Positions 1-7,638 of a stretch of DNA of 10,610 nt are shown piece by piece (position 1 is the stretch's first letter; each line of letters opens with the position of its first letter). A program made the translations under genes and the position numbers. The notes under the pieces were generated by a model. That model saw only the letters and a program-made list of their open reading frames with translations, was not told where the DNA came from and made no database searches. The DNA lies in assembly GCA_029268165.1 (NCBI GenBank), contig JAJUGM010000080.1:1-10610 (forward strand), written 5' to 3'. Origin of the DNA: Bacteroidota bacterium (lineage in GTDB: Bacteria; Bacteroidota; Bacteroidia; Bacteroidales; UBA10428).

Positions 1-762
1 CGATAAATATGACTGGAAATTGACATAAGCCCATTGCAAGATCTGAAACATGGTGCCTGCAATGATACCGGCAATGAGTGCAGGAAGAAATTTAACATGC
101 GTATTGGGAATAATGATGTAGATGAGGGTAAAAACAAACCAAATCAGGGTGTAGGATAATAACTGTATCAATATCTTTAATACAGGGCTCAGATAGCTTA
201 AAAACGGAATGCTCCTCGAAACACTTTCGACCTGTGAGACAGTAAAGCTACTTGCAATAAAAATAAATATGGGTACAATGACAATCAGTGAAATATAATC
301 AGTAAATTTTCGCGTAATCATCCGCGATTTTTTAACTCGCCATATTTCATTAAACGAACTTTCAATATTCCCTAACACCTTCATTACTGACCAGAATAAA
401 ATAATAAATCCGACACCGGTAATAAACCCGCCGCTGATATTTCCCAGGTAACGGTCGACAAATTTCAGCAGTTCATTAAGCAATGCCTGATGCTCTGAAA
501 GTTCCTGCGAAAGAACACTTTTAAGATATTGTTCAATACCAAAACCCTTTGCAATACCAAAAACCATGGCCAGAACAGGTACTATGGATAATACTGTGTA
601 TAACGTGAGCGCTGATGAACGTAACTGTATGTTGGCTTCATTAAAACCACGCAGCGTCAATAATACAATTTTAACATGCTTTATAATAAACTTAAATACA
701 GGATGATCTTTTTTTTGTTTCTTAAAAAGATTATCTATAAAATGTTTGATTGCTGATAGCAT
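1..762 (-). CDS. YihY/BrkB-family inner-membrane protein, partial (C-terminus beyond left edge)
   Basis: This is a polytopic inner-membrane protein of the YihY/virulence factor BrkB family. The molecular role of the family is poorly defined; older annotations as ribonuclease BN are not trusted. Reading the minus strand from ATG at 762 gives 254 codons open to the window edge. An in-frame TAA at 781-783 just upstream leaves this ATG as the natural start. A basic cytoplasmic N-terminus (residues 1-45) precedes the family signature ALTLYTVLSIVPVLA (51-65). Hydrophobic spans lie at about 52-70, 112-131, 154-172, 194-219 and 226-246. The family-typical N-x-IW-x-V segment is at 138-143, followed by basic residues, and a Pro-Asn pair (219-220) follows the fourth span. 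Family members usually have about six spans and 280-430 residues, so the end is missing. It is transcribed away from the response regulator. No Shine-Dalgarno site is seen. Confidence 0.88.
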   Translation of the reverse strand, partial: MLSAIKHFIDNLFKKQKKDHPVFKFIIKHVKIVLLTLRGFNEANIQLRSSALTLYTVLSIVPVLAMVFGIAKGFGIEQYLKSVLSQELSEHQALLNELLKFVDRYLGNISGGFITGVGFIILFWSVMKVLGNIESSFNEIWRVKKSRMITRKFTDYISLIVIVPIFIFIASSFTVSQVESVSRSIPFLSYLSPVLKILIQLLSYTLIWFVFTLIYIIIPNTHVKFLPALIAGIIAGTMFQILQWAYVNFQSYLS

Positions 763-878
763 ATATTTATTACATTTGAATTATTAAAATTAATCGTTTG
801 TCAGGGTTTCATTCTAAATAACTTAAAAATAGTGCGTTTTAACTTTTTTACGAAATTAATCCTAAATTGGTTCTGTTT

Positions 879-1265
879 ATGGCTATACTTAATCTCGAAA
901 ATACCACCATTCTTGTCGTTGAAGACGACGATATGAGTTTTCTTTATCTCAATCAGATTTTTAAACTTACAAAAGGTAAGATATTATGGGCAAAAAACGG
1001 CAGAGAAGCCATAAGGCTAATCCGCGATAATCAAAACATTGACCTTGTTTTAATGGACATTCAGTTGCCTGATATTGATGGCAATGCAATAACCAGAGAA
1101 ATCAGGAAAACCCATAAGCAACTGCCAATAATTGCCCAGACAGCAGATAAATCGTTATATGATAAAGATAGTGCCATTGAAGCAGGCTGCACTGATGTAA
1201 TCGTAAAACCTTATAAAATGGAAGAATTACTGGCGCTCATTAAGAAACATCTTCAGAAAACATAA
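879..1265 (+). CDS. Stand-alone response regulator receiver protein (CheY-like)
   Basis: A 128-residue single-domain receiver protein, expected to accept a phosphate from a histidine kinase or phosphotransfer protein in the cytoplasm. Visible landmarks are the acidic pocket in VVEDDD (E15, D16, D17), the phosphoacceptor D60 in LVLMDIQLPDIDG, the switch Thr/Ser position T88 in PIIAQTA, and the invariant Lys K110 in KPY. The domain fills the whole protein, so there is no DNA-binding or enzymatic output domain. No kinase gene is adjacent, making it an orphan in this window. The ATG at 879 is preferred over an in-frame TTG at 867, because the receiver fold needs only a few residues before ILVVEDD. 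No convincing promoter was found upstream. Similar receivers are often found as modules of hybrid kinases in Bacteroidota. Its partner and output cannot be told from sequence. Confidence 0.93.
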   Translation: MAILNLENTTILVVEDDDMSFLYLNQIFKLTKGKILWAKNGREAIRLIRDNQNIDLVLMDIQLPDIDGNAITREIRKTHKQLPIIAQTADKSLYDKDSAIEAGCTDVIVKPYKMEELLALIKKHLQKT

Positions 1266-1277
1266 TGGGTTACCCAT
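1265..1277. other. Short palindrome at the 3' end of the receiver gene
   Basis: ATGGGT (1265-1270) and ACCCAT (1272-1277) are perfect inverted arms around one T, overlapping the last base of the stop codon. The centre is too tight for an RNA hairpin with full arms and no T-run follows, so this is not a convincing terminator. It could be a protein-binding palindrome or chance. Confidence 0.25.
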
Positions 1278-1353
1278 CTGTTAGGCCGATTATCAAGGAG
1301 AGGAATTAAAAAGTAATTATTTTAAAAACGCGGAATGTCTATAACTGAAATCA

Positions 1354-1384
1354 TTTTAAAACTGAATAAATTTTTCTACCTTTA
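1354..1384 (+). promoter_or_regulatory. Candidate Bacteroidota-type promoter for the S9 peptidase
   Basis: TTTT at 1354-1357, then 19 bases, then TACCTTTA at 1377-1384. This resembles the Bacteroidota primary-sigma consensus TTTG-N19-TAnnTTTG, with the final G of each box replaced. It would start transcription about 35-40 bases before the ATG at 1429. The region is AT-rich, so a chance match is possible. Confidence 0.4.
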
Positions 1385-1428
1385 TCAGATACCTGTTTCA
1401 TTTTATTTTATTTAAAATATACTCATCT

Positions 1429-3330
1429 ATGAAAACAAAACTATTTATTTTATTAATCGTCGTTTTACCTGCGTTATGCTGGACCTGTAAATCCAAAGAA
1501 AAACGTGCTCCGCTGATACCGTTAGAGGATTTTTTCAGAAATCCCGAGAAAACGGCTTATCAGATTTCACCTGACGGGAAATATTTTTCATTTCTTGCAC
1601 CGGTTAACAGCAGGATGAATGTTTTTATTCAGGCTATTGATGAGGACACTGCCAGGCAAATTACTTTTGAAACCGATAGAGACATTGCCGGGTATTTCTG
1701 GGCAAGCAATAACAGGCTTCTGTACCAGAAAGATATTGGTGGAAATGAAAATTTCAGGTTATATGGCGTAAACCTCGACGGAAGCAACCTGATTTGTTAT
1801 ACCGATTTTGAAGGAGTTAGGACCGAAGTTATTGATGATCTGCCCGATATAGATGATGAGGTGATTATACAGATGAATAAAAGAAATCCGCAGGTTTTTG
1901 ATCCCTACCGACTCAATATTTTAACCGGCGAAATGAAAATGCTTGCCGAAAATCCGGGCAATATCGTCGGATGGATGACCGACCATGAAGGCAAACTGAG
2001 AGCAGCCCTTGCAATAACCGACGGAGTCAATCAGACACTTTTATACAGAAATACTGAACAGGAATCTTTTCAACCTGTTTTAACCATTACATATAAAGAT
2101 AATTTTACCCCTCATTTCTTTACTTTTGATAATAAATATTTATATGCTTCGTCAGATCTTGGAAGAGATAAGCAGGAGATAATTATTTACGACCCGCTTA
2201 CAAAATCAGAGATTGACACCTTATATAAAAACGAGGAAGTCGATGTTACTGGCCTGGCTTATTCAAGGAAAAGAAAAGTGCTTACCGAAGCCATTTATTT
2301 CACCGACAAACGGCAGCATTATTTCTTTGACCCTGAAACGAAAGCTTTATATGATAGGCTGGCAAAAGAAATTGGCCAGTATGAAATTTCATTAGCAGCA
2401 AGTGATAAAGAAGAGTATGTTTTTATTGTGAGGACATACAGCGACAGAACACGGGGCGCATATTACCTCTACAATAAAAAAACTGATGAACTTCAGAAAA
2501 TACACGACATAAGTCCCTGGCTTAAAGAAGACAGCCTTGCTGTTATGAAACCCATTCAATACACCTCACGCGACAGTCTGACAATTCATGGTTATCTTAC
2601 CCTGCCTGTAGGCACAAAAGCCAGGAATCTTCCGGTTGTTGTTAATCCGCACGGAGGGCCGTGGGCCAGGGATTACTGGGGCTTTAACCCCGAAGTCCAG
2701 TTTCTGGCTAACCGCGGTTATGCTGTGCTTCAGATGAATTTCAGGGGTTCTACCGGTTATGGAAAGAATTTTGTAAATATTTCCTACAAACAATGGGGCC
2801 GTACTATGCAGAATGATATTACAGACGGAGTAAAATGGCTTATTGATCAGGGAATTGCAGACAAAAGCCGTATAGCCATTTACGGGGGTAGTTATGGCGG
2901 ATACGCCACACTGGCCGGTTTGACGCTTACTCCTGATTTGTATGCCTGCGGAGTTGATTATGTAGGCGTTTCCAATTTGTTTACTTTTATGAATACTATT
3001 CCGCCATACTGGGAACCTATGCGCCAGATGTTTTATGAAATGGTTGGCAATCCGGTAAAAGACAGCTTATGGCTTGCCGAAGTAACGCCCGTATTCCTTG
3101 CCGATAAAATTAAAGTGCCGCTTTTTATTGCACAGGGAGCTAATGATCCCCGGGTAAATAAGAATGAGTCGGATCAGATGGTGGAAGCACTGAAAAAAAG
3201 AGGAATTACAGTTGAATATATGGTTAAAGATAACGAAGGACATGGCTTCCGGAATGAAGAAAACCGTTTCGATTTTTACCGTGCCATGGAAAAATTTCTG
3301 GACACACATATTGGCGAACCAAAAAAGTAG
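1429..3330 (+). CDS. Exported S9-family (prolyl oligopeptidase-like) serine peptidase
   Basis: A 633-residue serine peptidase of the prolyl oligopeptidase family, likely cleaving short peptides in the periplasm or at the envelope; the substrate is not predictable. A basic start and hydrophobic stretch (residues 2-16) form an export signal. Cysteines at 17 and 20 near its end make lipidation possible, but neither has a canonical lipobox. Residues ~30-370 look like the beta-propeller (for example ISPDGKYFSFLAP). The C-terminal alpha/beta-hydrolase domain starts near 375, with NPHGGPWARDYWGF near the expected oxyanion region. The catalytic triad is Ser488 in GGSYGG, Asp573 in QGANDPRVN and His605 in EGHGF. 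All three are present, so it should be active. Length is normal for S9 acylaminoacyl-peptidase/DPP-like enzymes. It has its own candidate promoter and a terminator behind it, so it is probably monocistronic and unrelated to the fermentation genes downstream. Confidence 0.94.
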   Translation: MKTKLFILLIVVLPALCWTCKSKEKRAPLIPLEDFFRNPEKTAYQISPDGKYFSFLAPVNSRMNVFIQAIDEDTARQITFETDRDIAGYFWASNNRLLYQKDIGGNENFRLYGVNLDGSNLICYTDFEGVRTEVIDDLPDIDDEVIIQMNKRNPQVFDPYRLNILTGEMKMLAENPGNIVGWMTDHEGKLRAALAITDGVNQTLLYRNTEQESFQPVLTITYKDNFTPHFFTFDNKYLYASSDLGRDKQEIIIYDPLTKSEIDTLYKNEEVDVTGLAYSRKRKVLTEAIYFTDKRQHYFFDPETKALYDRLAKEIGQYEISLAASDKEEYVFIVRTYSDRTRGAYYLYNKKTDELQKIHDISPWLKEDSLAVMKPIQYTSRDSLTIHGYLTLPVGTKARNLPVVVNPHGGPWARDYWGFNPEVQFLANRGYAVLQMNFRGSTGYGKNFVNISYKQWGRTMQNDITDGVKWLIDQGIADKSRIAIYGGSYGGYATLAGLTLTPDLYACGVDYVGVSNLFTFMNTIPPYWEPMRQMFYEMVGNPVKDSLWLAEVTPVFLADKIKVPLFIAQGANDPRVNKNESDQMVEALKKRGITVEYMVKDNEGHGFRNEENRFDFYRAMEKFLDTHIGEPKK

Positions 3331-3347
3331 TTTATCTGAAATGACTC

Positions 3348-3385
3348 AAAAATCTAACAGGCTATTCAAACCTGTTAGATTTTTT
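3348..3385 (+). terminator. Rho-independent terminator after the S9 peptidase
   Basis: AAAAATCTAACAGG (3348-3361) and CCTGTTAGATTTTT (3371-3384) form a perfect 14-bp stem around a 9-base loop, with T at 3380-3385. It lies 17 bases past the peptidase stop. The A and T flanks make it potentially bidirectional, but both neighbours run rightward. It separates the peptidase from the pta cluster. Confidence 0.88.
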
Positions 3386-3423
3386 ATGACATAAATCATC
3401 TTTCACCCGTATTCAGGTCAGCA

Positions 3424-3454
3424 TTTTTTAATTAATTTTATCGTCTTAATTTTG
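3424..3454 (+). promoter_or_regulatory. Bacteroidota-type promoter for the pta-ackA-ptb-buk cluster
   Basis: TAATTTTG at 3447-3454 matches the Bacteroidota -7 box TAnnTTTG exactly. TTTT at 3424-3427, 19 bases upstream, fits the -33 box (TTTG) in three of four positions. Transcription would begin near 3460, giving a leader of about 20 bases before the ATG at 3479. It sits just after a strong terminator and before five closely packed genes, as expected for an operon promoter. No operator or riboswitch-like structure is seen in the short leader. Confidence 0.62.
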
Positions 3455-3478
3455 AATTTATTAATTTACTGATATCCA

Positions 3479-4483
3479 ATGAATTTAATTGAAAGCATCA
3501 AGCAAAATGCAAAAAATAACAGTCAAAGGATTGTATTACCAGAAAGTCATGAAGAAAGGACATTAAAAGCTGCTGATATTGCAATAAAAGAAGGGTTAGC
3601 CAGTATTATCCTTTTGGGTGAAAAAGACAGGATAATCAAAAAAGCACACGAGCTTTCATTAAAAAATCTGGAGCAGGCTGTTATTATCGATCCCAAAACA
3701 AGCGACCAAAGGGAAGAATATGCAAGGCTCATGGTTGAGCTCCGTAAATCAAAAGGATTAACCAAAGATGAAGCCATGAACCTGTTAAATGACCCGCTGT
3801 ATTTCTCAACAGTGATGATTAAAAACGGAGATGCTGACGGTGAAGTGGCCGGTGCTGATAATGCTACAGGGGATGTTTTAAGGCCTGCGTTTCAATACAT
3901 TAAGACAATGCCGGGCATATCGGTTGTTTCAGGTGCGTTTCTTATGTTTTTGAAAGATAAAGAATTTGGAGAAAACGGACTAATGATTTTTGCCGACTGT
4001 GCCGTGAATCCAAACCCTACTGACAAGGAACTTGCTGAAATTGCAATTGCCACAGCAAAAACAACAAGAGCTTTAGCCCAAATTGAACCAAGGATTGCAA
4101 TGCTCAGTTTTTCAACGAAGGGCAGTGCCAAACATGAAGTGGTTGATAAAGTAGTAAAAGCAACTGAAATAGTCAGAAATACCGAACCAGCTTTGAAAAT
4201 CGACGGAGAACTTCAGGCCGATGCTGCCATCATAGAATCAGTGGGTGTGAAAAAAGCACCGGGGAGTGAAATTGCAGGAAAAGCTAATGTCCTTATTTTT
4301 CCTGACCTTAACAGTGGAAACATAGCATACAAATTGGTACAAAGGCTGGCACATGCCAATGCCATCGGGCCTATCCTGCAAGGCCTTGCAGCGCCGATTA
4401 ATGACCTATCACGCGGTTGTTCGGTAAATGATATTGTTGAATTAATTGCAATAACCGCAAACCAGGCCATGAGCCAAAAATAA
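3479..4483 (+). CDS. pta: Phosphate acetyltransferase
   Basis: Phosphate acetyltransferase (EC 2.3.1.8) interconverts acetyl-CoA plus phosphate and acetyl phosphate plus CoA in the cytoplasm, the first step of acetate formation with ATP gain. The 334-residue protein is the short, catalytic-domain-only PTA_PTB form without the N-terminal regulatory domain of enterobacterial Pta. Visible landmarks are VLPESHEERTLKAA (19-32), NGDADGEVAGA (116-126), the segment with DGELQADAA (242-250), FPDLNSGN (274-281) and DLSRGCSVNDIV (309-320). R289, S311, R312 and D318 match, with a constant offset of two, the active-site R287, S309, R310 and D316 of the Methanosarcina thermophila enzyme. It is the first gene of the cluster, directly behind the promoter and 26 bases before the dehydrogenase. 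The signature residues favour acetyl over butyryl transferase; ptb downstream is a separate paralogue. Confidence 0.96.
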   Translation: MNLIESIKQNAKNNSQRIVLPESHEERTLKAADIAIKEGLASIILLGEKDRIIKKAHELSLKNLEQAVIIDPKTSDQREEYARLMVELRKSKGLTKDEAMNLLNDPLYFSTVMIKNGDADGEVAGADNATGDVLRPAFQYIKTMPGISVVSGAFLMFLKDKEFGENGLMIFADCAVNPNPTDKELAEIAIATAKTTRALAQIEPRIAMLSFSTKGSAKHEVVDKVVKATEIVRNTEPALKIDGELQADAAIIESVGVKKAPGSEIAGKANVLIFPDLNSGNIAYKLVQRLAHANAIGPILQGLAAPINDLSRGCSVNDIVELIAITANQAMSQK

Positions 4484-4509
4484 TGTGAAACCTCAAACAG
4501 GATGAATTT

Positions 4510-5460
4510 ATGTCAGAATACCTGATAGAATCAATAGAAGGATACGGACTAAGTCAGAAAGAAAGGCCTAAGACCCTTTTTTCGAAGGTAGGAATTGTTG
4601 GATGCGGATCAGTGGGGCAGAATATTGCCCTAATGATAAGCCAGAAAGAACTTGAGGTGGTATTCATTGAGCTGTCAGAAGAAAAGGTAAACAATGCCTT
4701 TGTTAAAATGGAACAGGAACTTGATAACATGATTGAACACTGGGGTATGACACCTGGTGAAAAACGCGCTATACTTTCAAGAATAAAAGGTTACATAGGT
4801 TATGAATACCTGAAAGGATGTGACCTCGTTATTGAAGCAATCCGGTCAAGAAGTCGCGAACAACGTGTTACATTAAGAAAGGAAGTGTTCAAGAATATTG
4901 AAAAATATGTTGCTCCTGATGCAATCATTGCTTCAAATGCAACCACGATTGTTATAACAGAACTGTCATCTGAACTGGAACATAAGGAGAGATGTGTCAG
5001 TCTTCATTTTCTTACCAATGTACCCGGAGCAAAAATGATTGAAGTGGTCAGAGGGTTATATACTTCGGATGAGGTTTATGACAAGGTTATGAAATTTGTC
5101 AAGATGCTTGGTAAGGTGGCTATTCCGGTTGAGGAATCACCAGGGCTTATATCTATCAGGATGTTTGTGGCACTTGTGAATGAAGCCTGTGAAATTCTAA
5201 TGGAAGGTGTTGGTACAAAATCAGATATTGATAATACCATGCGTACTGGATTTGGCTTACCGTTAGGCCCTTTTGAACTGGCTGATAAAATTGGGCTTGA
5301 TAAAGTGTTACGATGGATGGACAATTTATATAGCGAATTTGGCGATAAAAAATTCAAGGCCTCTCCTGTTATTAAAAGGCTGGTGAGAGCTCATCAGTTT
5401 GGAAGGTCAAACGGTAAAGGTTTTTATGATTATAATGAAAACGGCCATAAAATAAACTAA
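4510..5460 (+). CDS. 3-hydroxyacyl-CoA dehydrogenase family protein, divergent active site
   Basis: A 316-residue member of the NAD-dependent L-3-hydroxyacyl-CoA dehydrogenase family, whose usual reaction is 3-hydroxyacyl-CoA to 3-ketoacyl-CoA, including 3-hydroxybutyryl-CoA in butyrate metabolism. The Rossmann fold carries GCGSVG (31-36). The C-terminal domain shows the usual GFGLPLGPFELADKIGLD (247-264) and a GKGFYDY end (302-308). The catalytic pair H166 and E178 is conserved. Several other positions differ: the human HADH Ser137 equivalent is T145, the Asn208 equivalent is I216 (GLISIR instead of GFIVNR), the usual HFFNPVP reads HFLTNVP, and about five extra residues (RSRSR, 112-116) follow VIEAI. 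AGGA at 4499-4502, seven bases before the ATG, is a plausible ribosome site. It sits between pta and ackA, 25 bases before ackA. It is probably a dehydrogenase, but substrate and even the reaction are uncertain; 'hbd' would be over-specific. Confidence 0.85.
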   Translation: MSEYLIESIEGYGLSQKERPKTLFSKVGIVGCGSVGQNIALMISQKELEVVFIELSEEKVNNAFVKMEQELDNMIEHWGMTPGEKRAILSRIKGYIGYEYLKGCDLVIEAIRSRSREQRVTLRKEVFKNIEKYVAPDAIIASNATTIVITELSSELEHKERCVSLHFLTNVPGAKMIEVVRGLYTSDEVYDKVMKFVKMLGKVAIPVEESPGLISIRMFVALVNEACEILMEGVGTKSDIDNTMRTGFGLPLGPFELADKIGLDKVLRWMDNLYSEFGDKKFKASPVIKRLVRAHQFGRSNGKGFYDYNENGHKIN

Positions 5461-5485
5461 GATATAAGGTAAAACTTTTACAATA

Positions 5486-6709
5486 ATGAAAATACTCGTA
5501 CTTAACTGTGGCAGCAGCTCAATAAAATTTCAGCTTTTTAACATGACTAATAAAAGCATCCTCATCAAAGGGATTGCTGAAAAAGTTGGCCTGAAAGGTT
5601 CGTTTGTTCGTATTGAAAAACAAAACGGGGAAAAAGTAATGTTTGAAGGCGAAATAATTGACCATTTAGTAGGGATTGATTACATTCTCGGAATAATTAC
5701 CAGTCAGAAACACGGTTGCATTAAAAGCCTCAGTGAGATTGATGCGGTGGGGCACCGCGTGGTAAACGGGGGAGAAAGGTTTAGCTCGAGCGTATTTATT
5801 ACTGATGAAGTAATCAGTGAAGTAGAACGTTTTTGTGAAATTGCCCCTTTGCACAACCCTGCAAACCTCAAGGGTATTAATGCCATCAAATTGCTTATTC
5901 CTGATATGCCACAGGTTGCAGTGTTCGATACAGCCTTTCATCAGACCTTACCACCTTATGCATACATGTATGCCATACCCTATTCGCTTTATAAGAAATA
6001 CGGAATCCGGAAATACGGTTTCCACGGCATGAGCCATTATTACATAAGCCGCAGGGCATGCGAAATACTTAATGTAGATATAACAACCCAGCGTATTATA
6101 ACCATTCATCTTGGGAACGGCGCATCCATGGCCGCAGTAAAAAACGGAAAATCAATTGATACCTCAATGGGCTTCACACCCCTTGAAGGACTTATTATGG
6201 GTACTCGTTCGGGTGACCTTGATGTCGGCGTTGTTACTTTTATAATGGGCAAAGAAGAAATTGGATTGTCAGCTATAGGCACGCTGGTTAACAAACAAAG
6301 CGGTATTTTGGGTATTACTGGGGTTTCTTCAGACATGAGAGAAGTTGAGGATGCAGCATTCAAGCAAAATAACAGCAGGGCCATTCTTGGTCTTAATATG
6401 TATTCATACAGGGTGAAAAAATATATTGGAGCTTACTCAGCTGTGCTGGGAGGTGTTGATATAATAGTATTTGCAGGCGGCATTGGTGAAAACGGGCCTG
6501 AAATGAGAGAGAGTATTTGCTCGGGGCTTGAATATCTGGGTATGGAAATAGATAAAGAAAAAAACAACGGATTAAGATCAAAGGAAGCTATTATTTCAAC
6601 CCCATCATCAAAGGTAAAGATACTTGTGGTTCCAACCAATGAAGAACTCGTAATTGCTGAAGATACCATGCGGATTATTAATGAGATGAAAAAATATGAA
6701 ACTAGATAA
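5486..6709 (+). CDS. ackA: Acetate kinase
   Basis: Acetate kinase (EC 2.7.2.1) transfers the phosphate of acetyl phosphate to ADP, giving acetate and ATP; it follows Pta in the pathway. The 407-residue protein has the ASKHA-fold signatures LNCGSSSIKF (6-15), GHRVVNGGERF (89-99), FDTAFHQTLPP (147-157), GFHGMSH (178-184), HLGNGASM (208-215), MGTRSGDLDVG (238-248) and FAGGIGENGPEMR (329-341). Numbering runs almost in register with the Methanosarcina thermophila enzyme: N7, S10, S12, K14, R91, D148, H180, H208 and R241 are all present. The hydrophobic acyl pocket residues V93, L122, F179 and P232 are also intact, which supports acetate (or propionate) over larger acids. The stop codon touches the ptb start with no gap (TAA then ATG at 6710), so translational coupling is likely. 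An AT palindrome at 5469-5481 lies just upstream. Confidence 0.97.
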   Translation: MKILVLNCGSSSIKFQLFNMTNKSILIKGIAEKVGLKGSFVRIEKQNGEKVMFEGEIIDHLVGIDYILGIITSQKHGCIKSLSEIDAVGHRVVNGGERFSSSVFITDEVISEVERFCEIAPLHNPANLKGINAIKLLIPDMPQVAVFDTAFHQTLPPYAYMYAIPYSLYKKYGIRKYGFHGMSHYYISRRACEILNVDITTQRIITIHLGNGASMAAVKNGKSIDTSMGFTPLEGLIMGTRSGDLDVGVVTFIMGKEEIGLSAIGTLVNKQSGILGITGVSSDMREVEDAAFKQNNSRAILGLNMYSYRVKKYIGAYSAVLGGVDIIVFAGGIGENGPEMRESICSGLEYLGMEIDKEKNNGLRSKEAIISTPSSKVKILVVPTNEELVIAEDTMRIINEMKKYETR

Positions 6710-7609
6710 ATGCCCTTTCAGAAACTTGAAAACCTTGAAGACATTGCAAGGAAAAAAGGTATAAAAAAAATTGTTGTCGCAGTTGCCCAGGATGAGGACG
6801 TACTGAAAGCTATAAAAAAGGCACAACTGACCGGTCTTGTGCTGCCTGTCCTTGTGGGCGACAAGCATCTTATTGAAAGATCTGCAAAAAAAGCAGCATT
6901 TGATATTTCAGATATTGAAATATTAAACGAGCCAGATGAAGTGAATGCATGCAATAAGGCTGTTGATTTAATTACAGAACAAAATATCCCTATTCTGATG
7001 AAAGGCCTGGTAAGCACAAGCACCTTATTAAAGGCATTTCTGAATAAGGAAAAAAAACTGTCAAAGGGAAATTTGCTCAGTCACATAGCATTATTTGAAT
7101 CTCCATACTATCATAAAGTATTTTGTGTAACCGATGCAGCTATGAATATTCAGCCCGGCCTCGAAGAAAAAATATCTATAATTAAAAATGCAGTACATTT
7201 ATATCATCAATTGGGAATCCAAATGCCCAAAGTAGGGATACTGGCTGCTGTTGAAACGGTTAATCCAAAAATGGAAGCTACCCTGCATGCGTCTATTTTA
7301 AGAGAAATGAATCAGAAAAGGCAAATAGAAGGATGTATTATTGACGGGCCCTTTGCCCTTGATAATGCTGTTTCAAAAGAAGCCGCAAAACATAAGGGGA
7401 TTATTTCAAAAGTCGCCGGAGATGCAGATATTCTTGTTGTTCCCGATTTAAACAGCGGAAATATCCTTTATAAAGCCTTGTGTTTTATGGGCGGCGCTGT
7501 TTCGGCTGCCCTTGTTACCGGCGCTGATATTCCGATAGTACTGACTTCAAGGGCCGACTCAGACAGGAGTAAATATCTGTCAATTACTCTGGCTGCTGCT
7601 ATAAATTAA
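6710..7609 (+). CDS. ptb: Phosphate butyryltransferase
   Basis: Phosphate butyryltransferase (EC 2.3.1.19) makes butyryl phosphate from butyryl-CoA and phosphate; related enzymes also take isobutyryl-, valeryl- or isovaleryl-CoA. The 299-residue length is typical of Ptb and shorter than Pta. Characteristic segments are ILMKGLVST (95-103), SHIALFE (124-130), TDAAMNIQP (141-149), VGILAAVETVNPKM (175-188), DGPFALDNAVS (212-222), VVPDLNSGNILYKAL (243-257) and the C-terminal SRADSDRSKYLSI (280-292). The VPDLNSGN block is shared with Pta (FPDLNSGN), consistent with common ancestry. The ATG starts immediately after the ackA stop, no Shine-Dalgarno site is visible, and translation probably depends on ribosomes finishing ackA. 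Buk follows after 29 bases, the usual ptb-buk pairing. The preferred acyl chain cannot be read from sequence. Confidence 0.94.
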   Translation: MPFQKLENLEDIARKKGIKKIVVAVAQDEDVLKAIKKAQLTGLVLPVLVGDKHLIERSAKKAAFDISDIEILNEPDEVNACNKAVDLITEQNIPILMKGLVSTSTLLKAFLNKEKKLSKGNLLSHIALFESPYYHKVFCVTDAAMNIQPGLEEKISIIKNAVHLYHQLGIQMPKVGILAAVETVNPKMEATLHASILREMNQKRQIEGCIIDGPFALDNAVSKEAAKHKGIISKVAGDADILVVPDLNSGNILYKALCFMGGAVSAALVTGADIPIVLTSRADSDRSKYLSITLAAAIN

Positions 7610-7638
7610 ATCAGTTTATTCACTCTTATTGTAAAATT

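Noticed and set aside
867..878. TTG start giving a receiver protein four residues longer
   Set aside because: The ATG at 879 already leaves a normal lead-in to the first beta strand, and the extra residues add nothing recognisable.
3547..4470. Open frames of about 75-85 codons antisense to pta, and similar ones antisense to ackA and ptb
   Set aside because: They lie wholly within well-supported enzymes, have no recognisable protein features, and are explained by the codon pattern of the sense strand.
4510..5460. Calling the dehydrogenase a standard butyrate-pathway Hbd because of its neighbours
   Set aside because: Context fits, but the altered residues around the active site make a firm substrate call unsafe.
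5469..5481. GTAAAA-C-TTTTAC palindrome just before ackA, as an operator or terminator
   Set aside because: It is short, made mostly of A and T, and has a one-base centre; such matches are common in AT-rich DNA, and a block inside an otherwise tight operon is not supported.
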